Assembly: GCF_003185915.1 (NCBI RefSeq)
Contig: NZ_QHLZ01000005.1
Location: 186,001-250,000, forward strand
DNA length: 64,000 nucleotides
Direction of reading: 5' to 3'
From: Arthrobacter psychrochitiniphilus
Lineage (GTDB): Bacteria > Actinomycetota > Actinomycetes > Actinomycetales > Micrococcaceae
The notes beneath the pieces were generated by a model that saw only the letters and a list, made by a program, of their open reading frames with translations, was not told the DNA's origin and did not search any database. The stretch's first letter is position 1; every line of letters begins with the position of its first letter. Below are positions 47,685 through 58,798 of this stretch, piece after piece. Position numbers and translations under genes: made by a program.

Positions 47685-50071
47685 GGTAAGTCCTTCGCTG
47701 TGCGGATCCTGCGGCGTCCACTGCGCAGGAGAGGTTCGCGGCCCGCCGGCTGGGTGGGACGGTTGGCTTCTTCGGGGGCCAGCACCAACGCCGGTGTGGG
47801 GCACGAAGTAGATTCTTTTGTCACGATGACGGGCTCACCAAAATGGAATATCTCCAAGGCTGTACCTTCCAACAGCTGGTAAATCGTGAGGCCAGGGATG
47901 GTTTCGACCTGCAGGCACCGCCCCTGAAACAGGACGCGAAAGCACACCCGAGTCAGGCCCTCGGGTAGGCGCGGGGCAAAACGTAGCGTGCCACCTCGTT
48001 CACGCATACCGCCCAGACCGGCAACCAGGGCAATCCACGTGCCAGCCAGCGATGCGATGTGCACGCCGTCGCGAGTGTTGTGTTCAAGATTTTCCAGATC
48101 CATCAAAGCTGCCTCGGCAAGATAGTCATAGGCCAAGCTCAAATGACCTACTTCGGCGGCCATCACGGATTGGGTGCATGCGGACAGCGAAGAGTCGCGC
48201 ACGGTGAGACGTTCGTAATAGCGGAAGTTCGCGGCCTTTTGTTCCGCGCTGAAGGCATCCCCGCGCAGGTGCATGGCAAGGACCAGGTCTGCCTGTTTCA
48301 CCACCTGCTTGCGGTAGAGGTCGAAATACGGGAAGTTCAGCAGCAGCGGGTATTCTTCGGCGCTGGTACCGGCAAAATCCCACTCCTGGTGCGCCGTGAA
48401 GCCATCTGCTTGCGGATGCACCGCGAGGATGTCGTCGTATGGGACCATCATGTCCCGGGCGGCATCGCCCCACGCTGCCATCTCCTCCTCGTCAATGCCC
48501 AGTTCACGGGCCCTGTCCGGATTTCTCTTGGCAACCTCGACGGCGGAGACCAGATTGTGCTGGGCCATCAAGTTGGTATAGATGTTGTTATCCGCGACGG
48601 CACTATACTCATCGGGACCGGTGACCCCGTCGATGCAGAATCGGCCTTGGACATCGTGGTGGCCTAGGGATTGCCAGAACCGTGCGGTCTGCATCAGCAA
48701 TTCCAAACCAATCTTCGCCTCGAAGTCAGTGTCCCCGGTGGCGTTCATATAACGGACGAGCGCGTCGGCAATGTCGGCACCCACGTGGAAGGCTGCAGTT
48801 CCCGCCGGCCAGTAGCTGGAGCATTCCGCTCCTGTGATGGTGCGCCAGGGAAAAGCTGCCCCTTTCATACCGAGCTGGGCTGCCCTATCCAACGCGGGCT
48901 GCAGGGTCGAATGCCTCCATGCCAAGGCATAAGCAGCAGCTGTGGGGACGGTGTATGTCAGGACAGGAAGAACAAAAGTCTCCGTGTCCCAAAAGGCGTG
49001 CCCACCGTAACCGGTCCCTGTCAGGCCCTTGGCGGGGATAGCCCGGCGCTCGGCCCGGGCCCCTGCCTGCAAGACGTGGAACAACGCGAACCGGACAGCC
49101 TGTTGGATCTCGGCATCGCCATCCACTTCGACGTCGGCCCGGGCCCAGAAATCATCCAGATAGGTCCGCTGTTCGGCCAGTAGTCCCTCCCAACCGCTCT
49201 GGTGTGCCCCCGTCAGGGCGGCGTCCACCTGGTCGCCAAGCTCTTGGCGGGTTCGTTCCGCGGACCAGCCATAAGTGACGAATTTGACGAACCGCAGCCG
49301 CTGCCCCGGCTCCAAAATGACCGTCATGCTGACCCTGCCCATATCGGTGAAGCTCTCGCTCAGCACCTGCATGGAGTCTGGCCCATCCACCAGATGATCC
49401 ATGGCTGCAGCCACCAAAAGGTTGCTGAGCTCGGTCCTGTGTACCAGCTCTACTCGCATGCCGTCGCTGGCGTGCATCTGCGAGCGCAACGGTGACTCCA
49501 GCACGGCCGCTGCACGGGGGTCTTCACTGCCGGGAGGCAACGGCTCGTTGACGACCAACTCTGACTGGATCACCAAGCGAACCGGGCCGTCGACTGCCTC
49601 AATTTGATACTCGATGGCAGCGACGGAACGTTGGACCAGTGACACGAGCCGGGTTGATGATACGTGGACGGTCCGCCCTGCTGGTGAGGTCCAAAGCGCA
49701 TTGCGCCGCAGTACACCGGCAGCAAAGTCAAGGACTCGTTCGTGGCTGTGGAGCGTGCCGTAACGCACATCGAAGGGTTCATCGTCCACCAAAAGCCGGA
49801 TCAGCTTGCCGTTGGCCACATTAATCATGGTCTGGCCGGACTCTGGGTAACCGTAGCCGGCCTCCGCATAGGGCAGTGGGCGTAACTCGTGGACACCGTT
49901 GAGGTAGGAACCCGGCAGCTCGTACGGTGCACCCTCATCCAAGTTGCCCCGCCAGCCGATATGGCCGTTGGAGAGCGCAAACAAGGATTCGCTCTGCGCC
50001 AGCACGTCCAGATCCAGATCCGTCTCACGCAGGCACCATGCCTCGCAACTGAACGCTGGATGCGAAATCAC
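47681..50071 (-). CDS. Glycoside hydrolase/phosphorylase family 65
   Basis: A 796-residue GH65 enzyme acting on an alpha-linked disaccharide such as trehalose, maltose or kojibiose. The N-terminal beta-sandwich starts with LSNGHIGWRGNLDEG. The barrel has GYGGHAFWDTETFVLP and the general acid Glu488 in GPDEY (485-489). Where canonical phosphorylases have HGSSLS for phosphate binding, this protein has VRDSSLSACTQ, so phosphorolysis is uncertain. The coupled phosphomutase nevertheless suggests a glucose 1-phosphate product. It starts with GTG overlapping the DUF488 stop and ends overlapping the HAD-VOC gene. The pair resembles M. tuberculosis Rv3400-Rv3401 and the fused Rv2006. Confidence 0.92.
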   Translation of the reverse strand: MISHPAFSCEAWCLRETDLDLDVLAQSESLFALSNGHIGWRGNLDEGAPYELPGSYLNGVHELRPLPYAEAGYGYPESGQTMINVANGKLIRLLVDDEPFDVRYGTLHSHERVLDFAAGVLRRNALWTSPAGRTVHVSSTRLVSLVQRSVAAIEYQIEAVDGPVRLVIQSELVVNEPLPPGSEDPRAAAVLESPLRSQMHASDGMRVELVHRTELSNLLVAAAMDHLVDGPDSMQVLSESFTDMGRVSMTVILEPGQRLRFVKFVTYGWSAERTRQELGDQVDAALTGAHQSGWEGLLAEQRTYLDDFWARADVEVDGDAEIQQAVRFALFHVLQAGARAERRAIPAKGLTGTGYGGHAFWDTETFVLPVLTYTVPTAAAYALAWRHSTLQPALDRAAQLGMKGAAFPWRTITGAECSSYWPAGTAAFHVGADIADALVRYMNATGDTDFEAKIGLELLMQTARFWQSLGHHDVQGRFCIDGVTGPDEYSAVADNNIYTNLMAQHNLVSAVEVAKRNPDRARELGIDEEEMAAWGDAARDMMVPYDDILAVHPQADGFTAHQEWDFAGTSAEEYPLLLNFPYFDLYRKQVVKQADLVLAMHLRGDAFSAEQKAANFRYYERLTVRDSSLSACTQSVMAAEVGHLSLAYDYLAEAALMDLENLEHNTRDGVHIASLAGTWIALVAGLGGMRERGGTLRFAPRLPEGLTRVCFRVLFQGRCLQVETIPGLTIYQLLEGTALEIFHFGEPVIVTKESTSCPTPALVLAPEEANRPTQPAGREPLLRSGRRRIRTAKDLP

Positions 50072-50376
50072 GCGGACGCCGGATTGTTTTGGACCGAATC
50101 AGCCAAGGCCCGCAGGTGTTCAAGGGACCCGGCGCCTTGAGGCTCTTCACTTTCGCTCCGGTACCGGCGGCCGAAGTCTTCGAGGCGTTCCGGATCGTGG
50201 CCGTACCACTTGCACAACCGTGTTGAGAAAAACACCGTCTTGCACCACTCATCCAGATTCGCTTTTTCCCTGCTCAGGCCGTGTGACCAGATACGGTCTA
50301 CCAGCACCCGGGAACCCTCCCCGTGCGCCCTGCCTTCGTAGATGCGGCCCGCCCTCACCTTGTGTATGTCCGCCAT
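50068..50376 (-). CDS. DUF488 family protein, C-terminally short
   Basis: A 102-residue protein with the DUF488 pattern: RIYEGRAHGEGSRVLVDRIWSHGLSREKANLDEW and WYGHDPERLEDFGRRYRSE. The usual C-terminal strand with a TLLTATKD-like segment is missing; the frame ends LRALADSVQNNPASA. It may be truncated by a deletion that joined it to GH65, whose GTG overlaps the stop. A thiol or phosphatase-like role has been proposed for DUF488, but none is proved here. Confidence 0.8.
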   Translation of the reverse strand: MADIHKVRAGRIYEGRAHGEGSRVLVDRIWSHGLSREKANLDEWCKTVFFSTRLCKWYGHDPERLEDFGRRYRSESEEPQGAGSLEHLRALADSVQNNPASA

Positions 50377-51757
50377 GACCCGGCATTCCTCTCCTCGGCA
50401 CCAGTCTCGCAGTTCCGGTTACCCGTGGCTAGGACGTATGTGTCAAAAGCATTATTTCCTTGGCCCGTATTAACTACGAACCATAAGAGGGTCGTATCCG
50501 TTGCGATGGAACGAACATTTCCGGTGTGGTGGTGGAGAAGGATGCGCTGACCGTGTGCCGTGCGAAGTGGGGCACCTGCGGGGTCGGGTAGCAACGGCTT
50601 TCCGGGCACGAGAAGCTTCGTCACAAGATCCTGCGCCGGGCACTGCACCAAGCGAGAAACGGTAACCACCACATACAAATGGTCGATGACCTCATGCACA
50701 CACTCGCCGGCACAGCCCACATCAGTGACTGACCACACGTTAAGCCCCCGCTAATCACATCAGGAACCGTAGCCGACGCCGCAACAGTCCTGTTTCGCCG
50801 ACTCCGATTGGGTGTCCGGGATGACGAAGGCCACCAGACAAAGACGCAATGACAAGATCCAAAAGTGGCTACCCAGAATCCATCAGACTGCTAATCGCAT
50901 GAGGGCTCCGCTGGCAGCGTCCCAACCTGCAGACCCTGGAGTATCAGCAAAGGAGCCGCGCAACGATGCCTCAAGGAACAGCCAGCCACTCACGTCGCCA
51001 AGATCTCAAGGTCACAGCGAACCGACTCGGCGGTTGTTAGAGTCTCAATCGTCACCCCATCCCCGGATGCCAGGGCGTTGGAAACGTTAGAACATGCAAT
51101 GGCTGGCACCCTTTCCCCAATAGGGCAAAGGTAGCTGGCTGGCGGACAGCGATCCGCGCCGCCCTTGCCTTATGCCGGAACGCTGGTCAAACCGCTAACT
51201 CGCCGGATTCTGGAAGCACTTCGACGGTCCATGTGGTTCGCTTCGGATCACGTCGTCTCATTCCTAGCACGGGCGCGGTCCCGAGTAGCGACGATGTCCA
51301 CGGGCTGGCCCGTGGACTGGGCTTCACGCTGGTTGAGGCGTTCCTCGACGCTCTCCTTGGTCAGGCTGGCGGCTATCCTTGATAGCCAGGCCTCGGGATT
51401 GCTGTGAGGCATGGCTGCTGCAATCACGTGCCTACGCGGATTTCTCGGTATAACCATCCGGTGTTTCACCAGGCTGCCTTCGGAAGTGGAAGTCTAGTGG
51501 CAATCCTTGCGCCGAGGGCTGGTGTGGACGTCCAGGCGTCGCCGTATTCGTCTTCCTGAGGTTGGCTATTGGACAAGACGTCATCTCTGCGAAACATGCG
51601 CTGCTCGTTGCCAGCCCAGATGAAGGCGCTGGAACACGCATGGACGTCATTGCTTTAGTGTCCTATGCTTCTATCCACTAAGCAGAGCTGTCTTTTGCGC
51701 AGTCCGGGCCTGCAACGCAGTAGGACGGAAACGAATCCTGGGGGTACCAGTTAAGCC
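50377..51757. other. Gene-poor 1.4-kb region
   Basis: No frame here shows a family I know. A short plus-strand frame ending at 50732 (LRHKILRRALHQARNGNHH, then MVDDLMHTLAGTAHISD) and a minus-strand frame over 51248-51469 (PEAWLSRIAASLTKESVEER) have some protein-like character and may be gene remnants. The promoter of the DUF488-GH65-HAD operon should lie near 50400, and that of the PfkB gene near 51700. Confidence 0.5.
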
Positions 51758-52777
51758 ATGGAATCGGTCGATTCACAGGTGGTCAGCTCGCCAAGGATGG
51801 GACTCACGGAAGCCTCTTCCTTGTGGAGCTCCAAACCAATCCTCACTCTCACCATGAACCCCGCACTGGACGTTAGCACTTCAACAGACCTCGTCTACAG
51901 TGGTCACAAGCTCCGGTGCGGCCGTAGCAGCCTCGATCCGGGAGGTGGTGGGGCAAACGTAGCCCGGGTGATACAACGGCTTGGCGGTCAAGCCTTGGCT
52001 GTGTTCACCGCAGGCGGTACCACCGGAGACACCTATCGCCGGTTGATGGAAGCTGAAGGGATCCCTGTTTTGGTGGCAGCAGTCGGTGGGATAACCCGGC
52101 AAGACGTCACGGTTGATGAGAACTCGACGGGGAATCAATTCCGATTCGTCTTGGAAGGTCCCGAGCTCAGTGAAGGGGAGTGGCGCACCTGCCTGAAGAT
52201 TGTTGGCCGGTCCATCCGAGCAGGTGGATATGTGGTTGCCAGCGGTAGTCTGCCGCCGGGGGTACCGGAGGACTTTTATGCCCGAGTCGCGCGGCTGGCA
52301 CGAGAGGCCGATGTGCGGTGCGTGGTGGACACCTCTGGGCCGGCACTTACAGAAGCCCTCGCTGAAGGAGTCTTCCTGGTCAAACCCAGCCGGCGGGAAC
52401 TGGCTGAACATGTCGGCGCGGCCCTTGACAGCGAACAGAGCCAAATCGACGCGGCTTCATCACTGATTGCAGAAGGGCGCGCAGACTACGCCGCGCTGAC
52501 ACTCGGAGAAGCCGGGGCCGTGCTTGCCTCCAAGGCCAGCGTCATCCGGTTACCGACGCCGTCGGTGAAGGTGGTCAGCACCGTCGGAGCCGGGGACAGC
52601 TTTCTGGCCGCATTTGTTCTGCGGCTCGCACAGGGAAACACGGCTGAGGCGGCATTGAGAACAGCAGTCGCCGCGGGAAGTGCCGCGGTGATGTCACCGG
52701 CAACAGAACTGTGTTGCCGGGACGACGTCGAGCGCCTCGAAGCGGAAATGGTTGCCAGAGCACTCGAAACTAATTGA
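51758..52777 (+). CDS. PfkB-family sugar phosphate kinase
   Basis: A 339-residue ribokinase-fold kinase of the 1-phosphofructokinase / 6-phosphofructokinase 2 group. It shows ILTLTMNPALDVS at the start, DPGGGGANVARVIQRLGG, the VASGSLPPGVPEDFY motif and the catalytic Asp in STVGAGDSFLAAFVLRLA. It probably phosphorylates fructose 6-phosphate, fructose 1-phosphate or tagatose 6-phosphate. A homolog (pfkB, Rv2029c) belongs to the mycobacterial DosR regulon. It stands alone upstream of the V-ATPase operon on the same strand. Confidence 0.9.
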   Translation: MESVDSQVVSSPRMGLTEASSLWSSKPILTLTMNPALDVSTSTDLVYSGHKLRCGRSSLDPGGGGANVARVIQRLGGQALAVFTAGGTTGDTYRRLMEAEGIPVLVAAVGGITRQDVTVDENSTGNQFRFVLEGPELSEGEWRTCLKIVGRSIRAGGYVVASGSLPPGVPEDFYARVARLAREADVRCVVDTSGPALTEALAEGVFLVKPSRRELAEHVGAALDSEQSQIDAASSLIAEGRADYAALTLGEAGAVLASKASVIRLPTPSVKVVSTVGAGDSFLAAFVLRLAQGNTAEAALRTAVAAGSAAVMSPATELCCRDDVERLEAEMVARALETN

Positions 52778-53153
52778 GGTGACTGACGGTTGAGCCAGAT
52801 TCGCGTATCTGCCAAGGGGGAGTCTCCAACACGGCGTCGGTGTCCGGCCTCGCACGTTCACAACTCTCAGGCCAGCGCTGGGAGTCGAACTGGTAGCCTT
52901 CCCAGGATGGTCTAACGGGCGGAATCGCTACGGCTAAGTTCAGCGCAGTAGATAGCCAAAGGACCCGAGAAACGTGACCCACCTTTCGATTCATTGTCCT
53001 GCAGCGTCCACGGCCAGGCCGCTGCAGCACAGGAACGGTCCAAGACCAGTAATCGGGGCACAACAGTGTGGGCATTGAGAGGCCATGACAGCAGTGCGCT
53101 GGACCGAAATGGCGCCTACACTGGGCCCCAGAGACATTCCGATGGAGGTCGTC
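52778..53153. other. Upstream region of the V-ATPase operon
   Basis: About 375 bp with no recognised gene. It must carry the promoter of the V-ATPase operon unless that is co-transcribed from PfkB. I see no terminator after PfkB and no DosR-box-like site here. Confidence 0.5.
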
Positions 53154-53585
53154 GTGGCGCGATTGAGTATTCTTGACCGTTTCAGGCCTGTGGGTGCGCC
53201 AGGCCCGGCTGGCCCGTCAGGTGTCCCAGCCGTTGACGACCAGGGCCCCGCGATGGAATTGACGCCTGTGTTCGCAGCCTTGGCCGCCGATGTCAAAGCG
53301 GGTGAATTGCTGGTCGAGGAGGCTCGTCGCCAAGCCGAACATGACGTAGCGGCGGCACGGACCCAAGCAGCGGCCATGGTGTCCCAAGCTCGACTCGATG
53401 CCAGTGCGGCACGCGCCGAAGCGGCCGCCCAGGTTCAACGTGAGGCCCAGGAGAGGGATTCGCGGGCTATGGACCAGGCTGCCCTGGAGGCCAATGCTCT
53501 GGAAGAGTCCGGATTAGCCAGGATTCCCGCCGTCGTCGCCAAGGTCATCGACACCCTGCTCAGCCCACGGAAAGCTGGACGGTAA
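53154..53585 (+). CDS. V-type ATPase stalk subunit (G/H-like)
   Basis: A 143-residue protein whose second half is a long alanine/arginine/glutamate-rich coiled coil (AELLVEEARRQAEHDVAAARTQA type sequence), as in the peripheral-stalk subunit that pairs with subunit E. I chose GTG 53154 because GGAGG lies 5 bases before it; upstream in-frame sequence is not family-like. A proline-rich lead (PVGAPGPAGPSGVPAV) precedes the coil. It is the first gene of the nine-gene V-ATPase operon; its TAA abuts the next ATG. Confidence 0.75.
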   Translation: MARLSILDRFRPVGAPGPAGPSGVPAVDDQGPAMELTPVFAALAADVKAGELLVEEARRQAEHDVAAARTQAAAMVSQARLDASAARAEAAAQVQREAQERDSRAMDQAALEANALEESGLARIPAVVAKVIDTLLSPRKAGR

Positions 53586-54497
53586 TGGAGGCGGGCTGGG
53601 TTGCGGCATCCGTTCGGGCCCGATCCATGGCGCAGCGCCGTGTGGGGGCTGGTACCAGCCGTACACTGGCCACAGAACCTACCTTGGATGCTGCACTCTC
53701 CTCACTGCAAGAGTCAAGCTATGCGGAACGACTCCACGGCGTGTCAAGTCTTTTCGTCGCTGAACGCGCCGTTCAGGAGGCCTGCTTGTGGCAGCTTCGA
53801 GTGCTTGCTGGCTGGCTTCCAGCCTCCGGCACCGCACTCGCCCGGGCCGCGGCGGGCATTTTTGAAATTGAGAACATTGTGGCTTTAGCCCACCAGCTCG
53901 ACGGCGGCCCACCAGCTCCTGAGCCCTATCGTCTGGGTACGCTGGCGACCGCCTGGCATCGCCTCAGTTCGGCTGGTTCACGTGAGGAACTCGCCACAAT
54001 CCTGCGCACCTCGCCTTGGAAGGGTGCCGATGGCGGTGGGCGGGGACCGCTACGGCCCGCGTTGACCGTGGCCTGGGTGCGCAGGCTGGCCGTCATCGCA
54101 CCCCCGGCGCAGTCGTGGTGCGGCGCCGTGTGTGTCCTTACTGCTGCACGGAGTCTTACGGTTGACGGCGTTCTTCCGGAACGAGCGCTTCTGAACTTGT
54201 TACGCCCTGTTCTTGGCCGGGCATGGGAAAGCGCAGACAGCATCAGCAACTTTCGCACAGCGCTGCCGCCGTCGCTGCAAAAAATAGTCGGCGATATTGA
54301 CTCGCCGACTGAACTTTGGCGCGCGGAGGCCCGTGCGCATACCGCTGTGGAGTCGGATGGATTCCGGCTCCTGCGCCACTCCAGACCCGGACCTGACGTT
54401 GTGCTGGGGGCTATTGCTGTCCTGTCGATGGATGCGTGGCGCGTGCGGGCCGCCCTCGCAGCGGCTGCCGCCGGTGCCGGCTCAAGCGAGGTGCTTG

Positions 54498-54511
<14 letters not shown>
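53585..54511 (+). CDS. V-type ATPase subunit C
   Basis: A 308-residue helical protein at the position of the funnel-shaped V0 subunit C/d, which connects the rotor ring to the central stalk. The repeated small-residue helical segments (AGIFEIENIVALAHQL, ALLNLLRPVLGRAWESAD) fit the family, although no short diagnostic motif exists. The assignment rests mainly on operon position and length. The stop overlaps the start of subunit I by 14 bp. Confidence 0.75.
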
Positions 54512-56540
<2,029 letters not shown>

Positions 56541-56544
<4 letters not shown>

Positions 56545-57062
56545 ACGGGCTGACGCCGGTGTCTGAGGCCGCCTTGGCGCCGGTGCGGCAGGCGCTGCGG
56601 GCATCGGCCGAAAGCCAGGTCGCCGAGTTCCGCAATGGCGCTCTCCAGGAAGTGTCGGCCATACTGGCTTCAGCGCAGGCAGAGGCTGCCCAGATTGTCA
56701 CCAACGCCGCAGCGGCGGGGGCCGCATCGGCCCGGACCGAGGCAGCACTGCGCTCATCCCGGGTGCGCAGGGAGGCACACGAGCTGGTGCTCGCGCGGCA
56801 GAGTTCAGTGATAGAAGAACTCCGCCACCAGCTGGCGGGGACTGCATCAAAATTGCAAAGCGACCCTCGATACCCGGAGTTGTTGGCAAGGTTGCGGGAA
56901 AACTGTCAAGACTTGTTGGGACCTGAAGTGAGTGTTTCCTCGAGCAGCGACGGCGGTATCATCGCTGTTGCAGGTTCGCGCCGGTTGGATCTTTCCCTTC
57001 CCGTTCTTGCCGAGATGACATTGGACTCCCTGCCCGAGGCGCGTGAGTTGTGGAACCGGTAG
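56541..57062 (+). CDS. V-type ATPase subunit E
   Basis: A 173-residue peripheral-stalk subunit. The N-terminal two thirds are a coiled coil rich in Ala, Gln and Glu (QEVSAILASAQAEAAQIV); the C-terminal third forms a globular end (GGIIAVAGSRRLDLSLPVLAEM). It pairs with the G/H-like protein. Overlaps on both sides (ATGA with subunit F, 13 bp with subunit A) show strict coupling. Confidence 0.85.
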
Positions 57063-58798
57063 CAGAGGGGAAGGATGGGCAAGTGGTCCGGGTCAGTGGT
57101 CCACTCGTGGAGATCGAAGGTGTGGAGAGGCTGTCCATGCTTGAGCTGATGACGCTCGGCCCGCAGAGGATTGCTGCAGAAACCGTGGCCATCGCGGGCA
57201 CCAAGGCAACGTTGCAGGCTTATGAGTATACGGGCGGGTTGAAGGTTGGCGATGTTGCCGCAGCGACCGGTGCGGAGTTGTCCTCTCTCATGGGGCCGGG
57301 CCTGCTGGGTCAGGTGTTCGACGGACTCATGCGGCCCCTGTCTTCGGCGCCGATGTGGCTGACACCTGCGCGTTCGCAATCCACGGCAGATCCGGTGGTT
57401 CTGGCGCGCGAGTGGACCTTTGTTCCCACTGCTGTGCCCGGTACGAACGTTTCCGCAGGCGACGTCCTCGGCACCGTGCCAGAGTCTGGATCGGTGGTCC
57501 ACCGCGTGCTGGTTCCTGCCGGCGTTTATGGCGTGCTCAGCTGGGTGGCCCCGGAAGGCAAGGTTCGCGTGCTTGATCCGATCGCTGTAGTGGCTGATCA
57601 CGTTGTGTCGCTGGCCGAGCGTGTCCCGATTCGTCGTGCTCGTCCCTTTCTGGCTCGGCACACCGCAGCCGTTCCATTGCACACCGGCCAGCGGGTCCTG
57701 GACTTGGTTTTCCCGCTAGCACGTGGTGCCGCGGCGACTGTTCCGGGCGGCTTCGGAACGGGCAAGACGATGATGCTGCAACAGGTAGCCAAATGGAGCG
57801 ATGCCGACGTCATTGTCTATGTGGGTTGCGGGGAACGTGGCAATGAAATGGCCGACGTCCTCGACGGACTCTCACAGCTCGAAGATGCAAGGACTGGGGA
57901 CAGGTTGATTGATCGTACGGTCATCATCGCCAACACCTCCAACATGCCCATGATGGCACGAGAGGCCAGTATCTTCACCGGGATCACTGTGGCGGAGTAC
58001 TACCGCGACATGGGATACGACGTCGTCGTCATTGCCGACTCCACCTCGAGGTGGGCTGAAGCCCTGCGTGAATTCGCCAACCGCAACGGCGATCTACCTG
58101 CTGAGGAAGGCTATCCGGCCAACCTCTCCTCCGAGCTGGCCTCCTTCTACGAGCGGGCAGGACGGGTGACGACACTGGGTGGGCAAAGTGCTTCGGTAAC
58201 AGTGATAGGGGCTGTCTCTCCGCCCGGTGGTGATATGAGTGAACCTGTCACCACTGATTCCCAACGCTTTGTCCGGTCGTTGTGGATGTTGGACCGGGAC
58301 CTGGCCTACTCCCGCCACTATCCCGCGGTCAGTTGGACGGGTTCATTTGCTAGGGACGCCGAAGAGTTGGGCAACTGGCATGCGGCCAACGGGCAGCCCG
58401 GTTGGGCGATCCGCCGGGCACGCACCGTCGCCCTTCTGGCCGAGTCGGACCGGTTAGCTGAACTCGCGGAAATCATCGGACGGTCCTCGCTGCCCGGGCA
58501 TGAGCAAGTCCTGCTGCTGGGAGGGCGACTGCTGCGCGACGGGGTGCTGATGCAAAACGCCCTCAGCAACAACGACGGCTACTGCTCACTGGAGAAAGGT
58601 GCTGCGCTACTGGACCTGGTGTTCGACGTCGTTGACGCTTGCCAGCGGCTTGTGGAGCGTGGTGTGGCAGTGGCCAGCATTGAGGAAGCTGATTTTGGGC
58701 CGGTACTGAGGGCCCGCGAGGAATTCGGGCCCTCCGACGATGCCTCGGTGCGGGCCCGAAGTGCAGAAGTGCTTGCGGCTTTAGAGGCACTGCAATGA
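57050..58798 (+). CDS. V-type ATPase catalytic subunit A
   Basis: The 582-residue ATP-hydrolysing subunit. The P-loop GGFGTGKT is at 233-240, followed by VYVGCGERGNEMADVL, ANTSNMPMMAREASI, AEYYRDMGYDVVVIADSTSRWAEALRE and GAVSPPGGDMSEPV. The V/A-type insertion domain before the P-loop (PGTNVSAGDVLGTVPESG) is present, which separates it from F1 beta. The start is the GTG at 57050 within the end of subunit E. It is full length and looks active. Confidence 0.96.
   Translation: MEPVAEGKDGQVVRVSGPLVEIEGVERLSMLELMTLGPQRIAAETVAIAGTKATLQAYEYTGGLKVGDVAAATGAELSSLMGPGLLGQVFDGLMRPLSSAPMWLTPARSQSTADPVVLAREWTFVPTAVPGTNVSAGDVLGTVPESGSVVHRVLVPAGVYGVLSWVAPEGKVRVLDPIAVVADHVVSLAERVPIRRARPFLARHTAAVPLHTGQRVLDLVFPLARGAAATVPGGFGTGKTMMLQQVAKWSDADVIVYVGCGERGNEMADVLDGLSQLEDARTGDRLIDRTVIIANTSNMPMMAREASIFTGITVAEYYRDMGYDVVVIADSTSRWAEALREFANRNGDLPAEEGYPANLSSELASFYERAGRVTTLGGQSASVTVIGAVSPPGGDMSEPVTTDSQRFVRSLWMLDRDLAYSRHYPAVSWTGSFARDAEELGNWHAANGQPGWAIRRARTVALLAESDRLAELAEIIGRSSLPGHEQVLLLGGRLLRDGVLMQNALSNNDGYCSLEKGAALLDLVFDVVDACQRLVERGVAVASIEEADFGPVLRAREEFGPSDDASVRARSAEVLAALEALQ

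Noticed and set aside
52991-53090. Minus-strand CPHC-containing short frame, possible zinc ribbon
   Set aside because: Only about 30 residues, lies in the V-ATPase upstream region, and the second cysteine pair is CC rather than CxxC.
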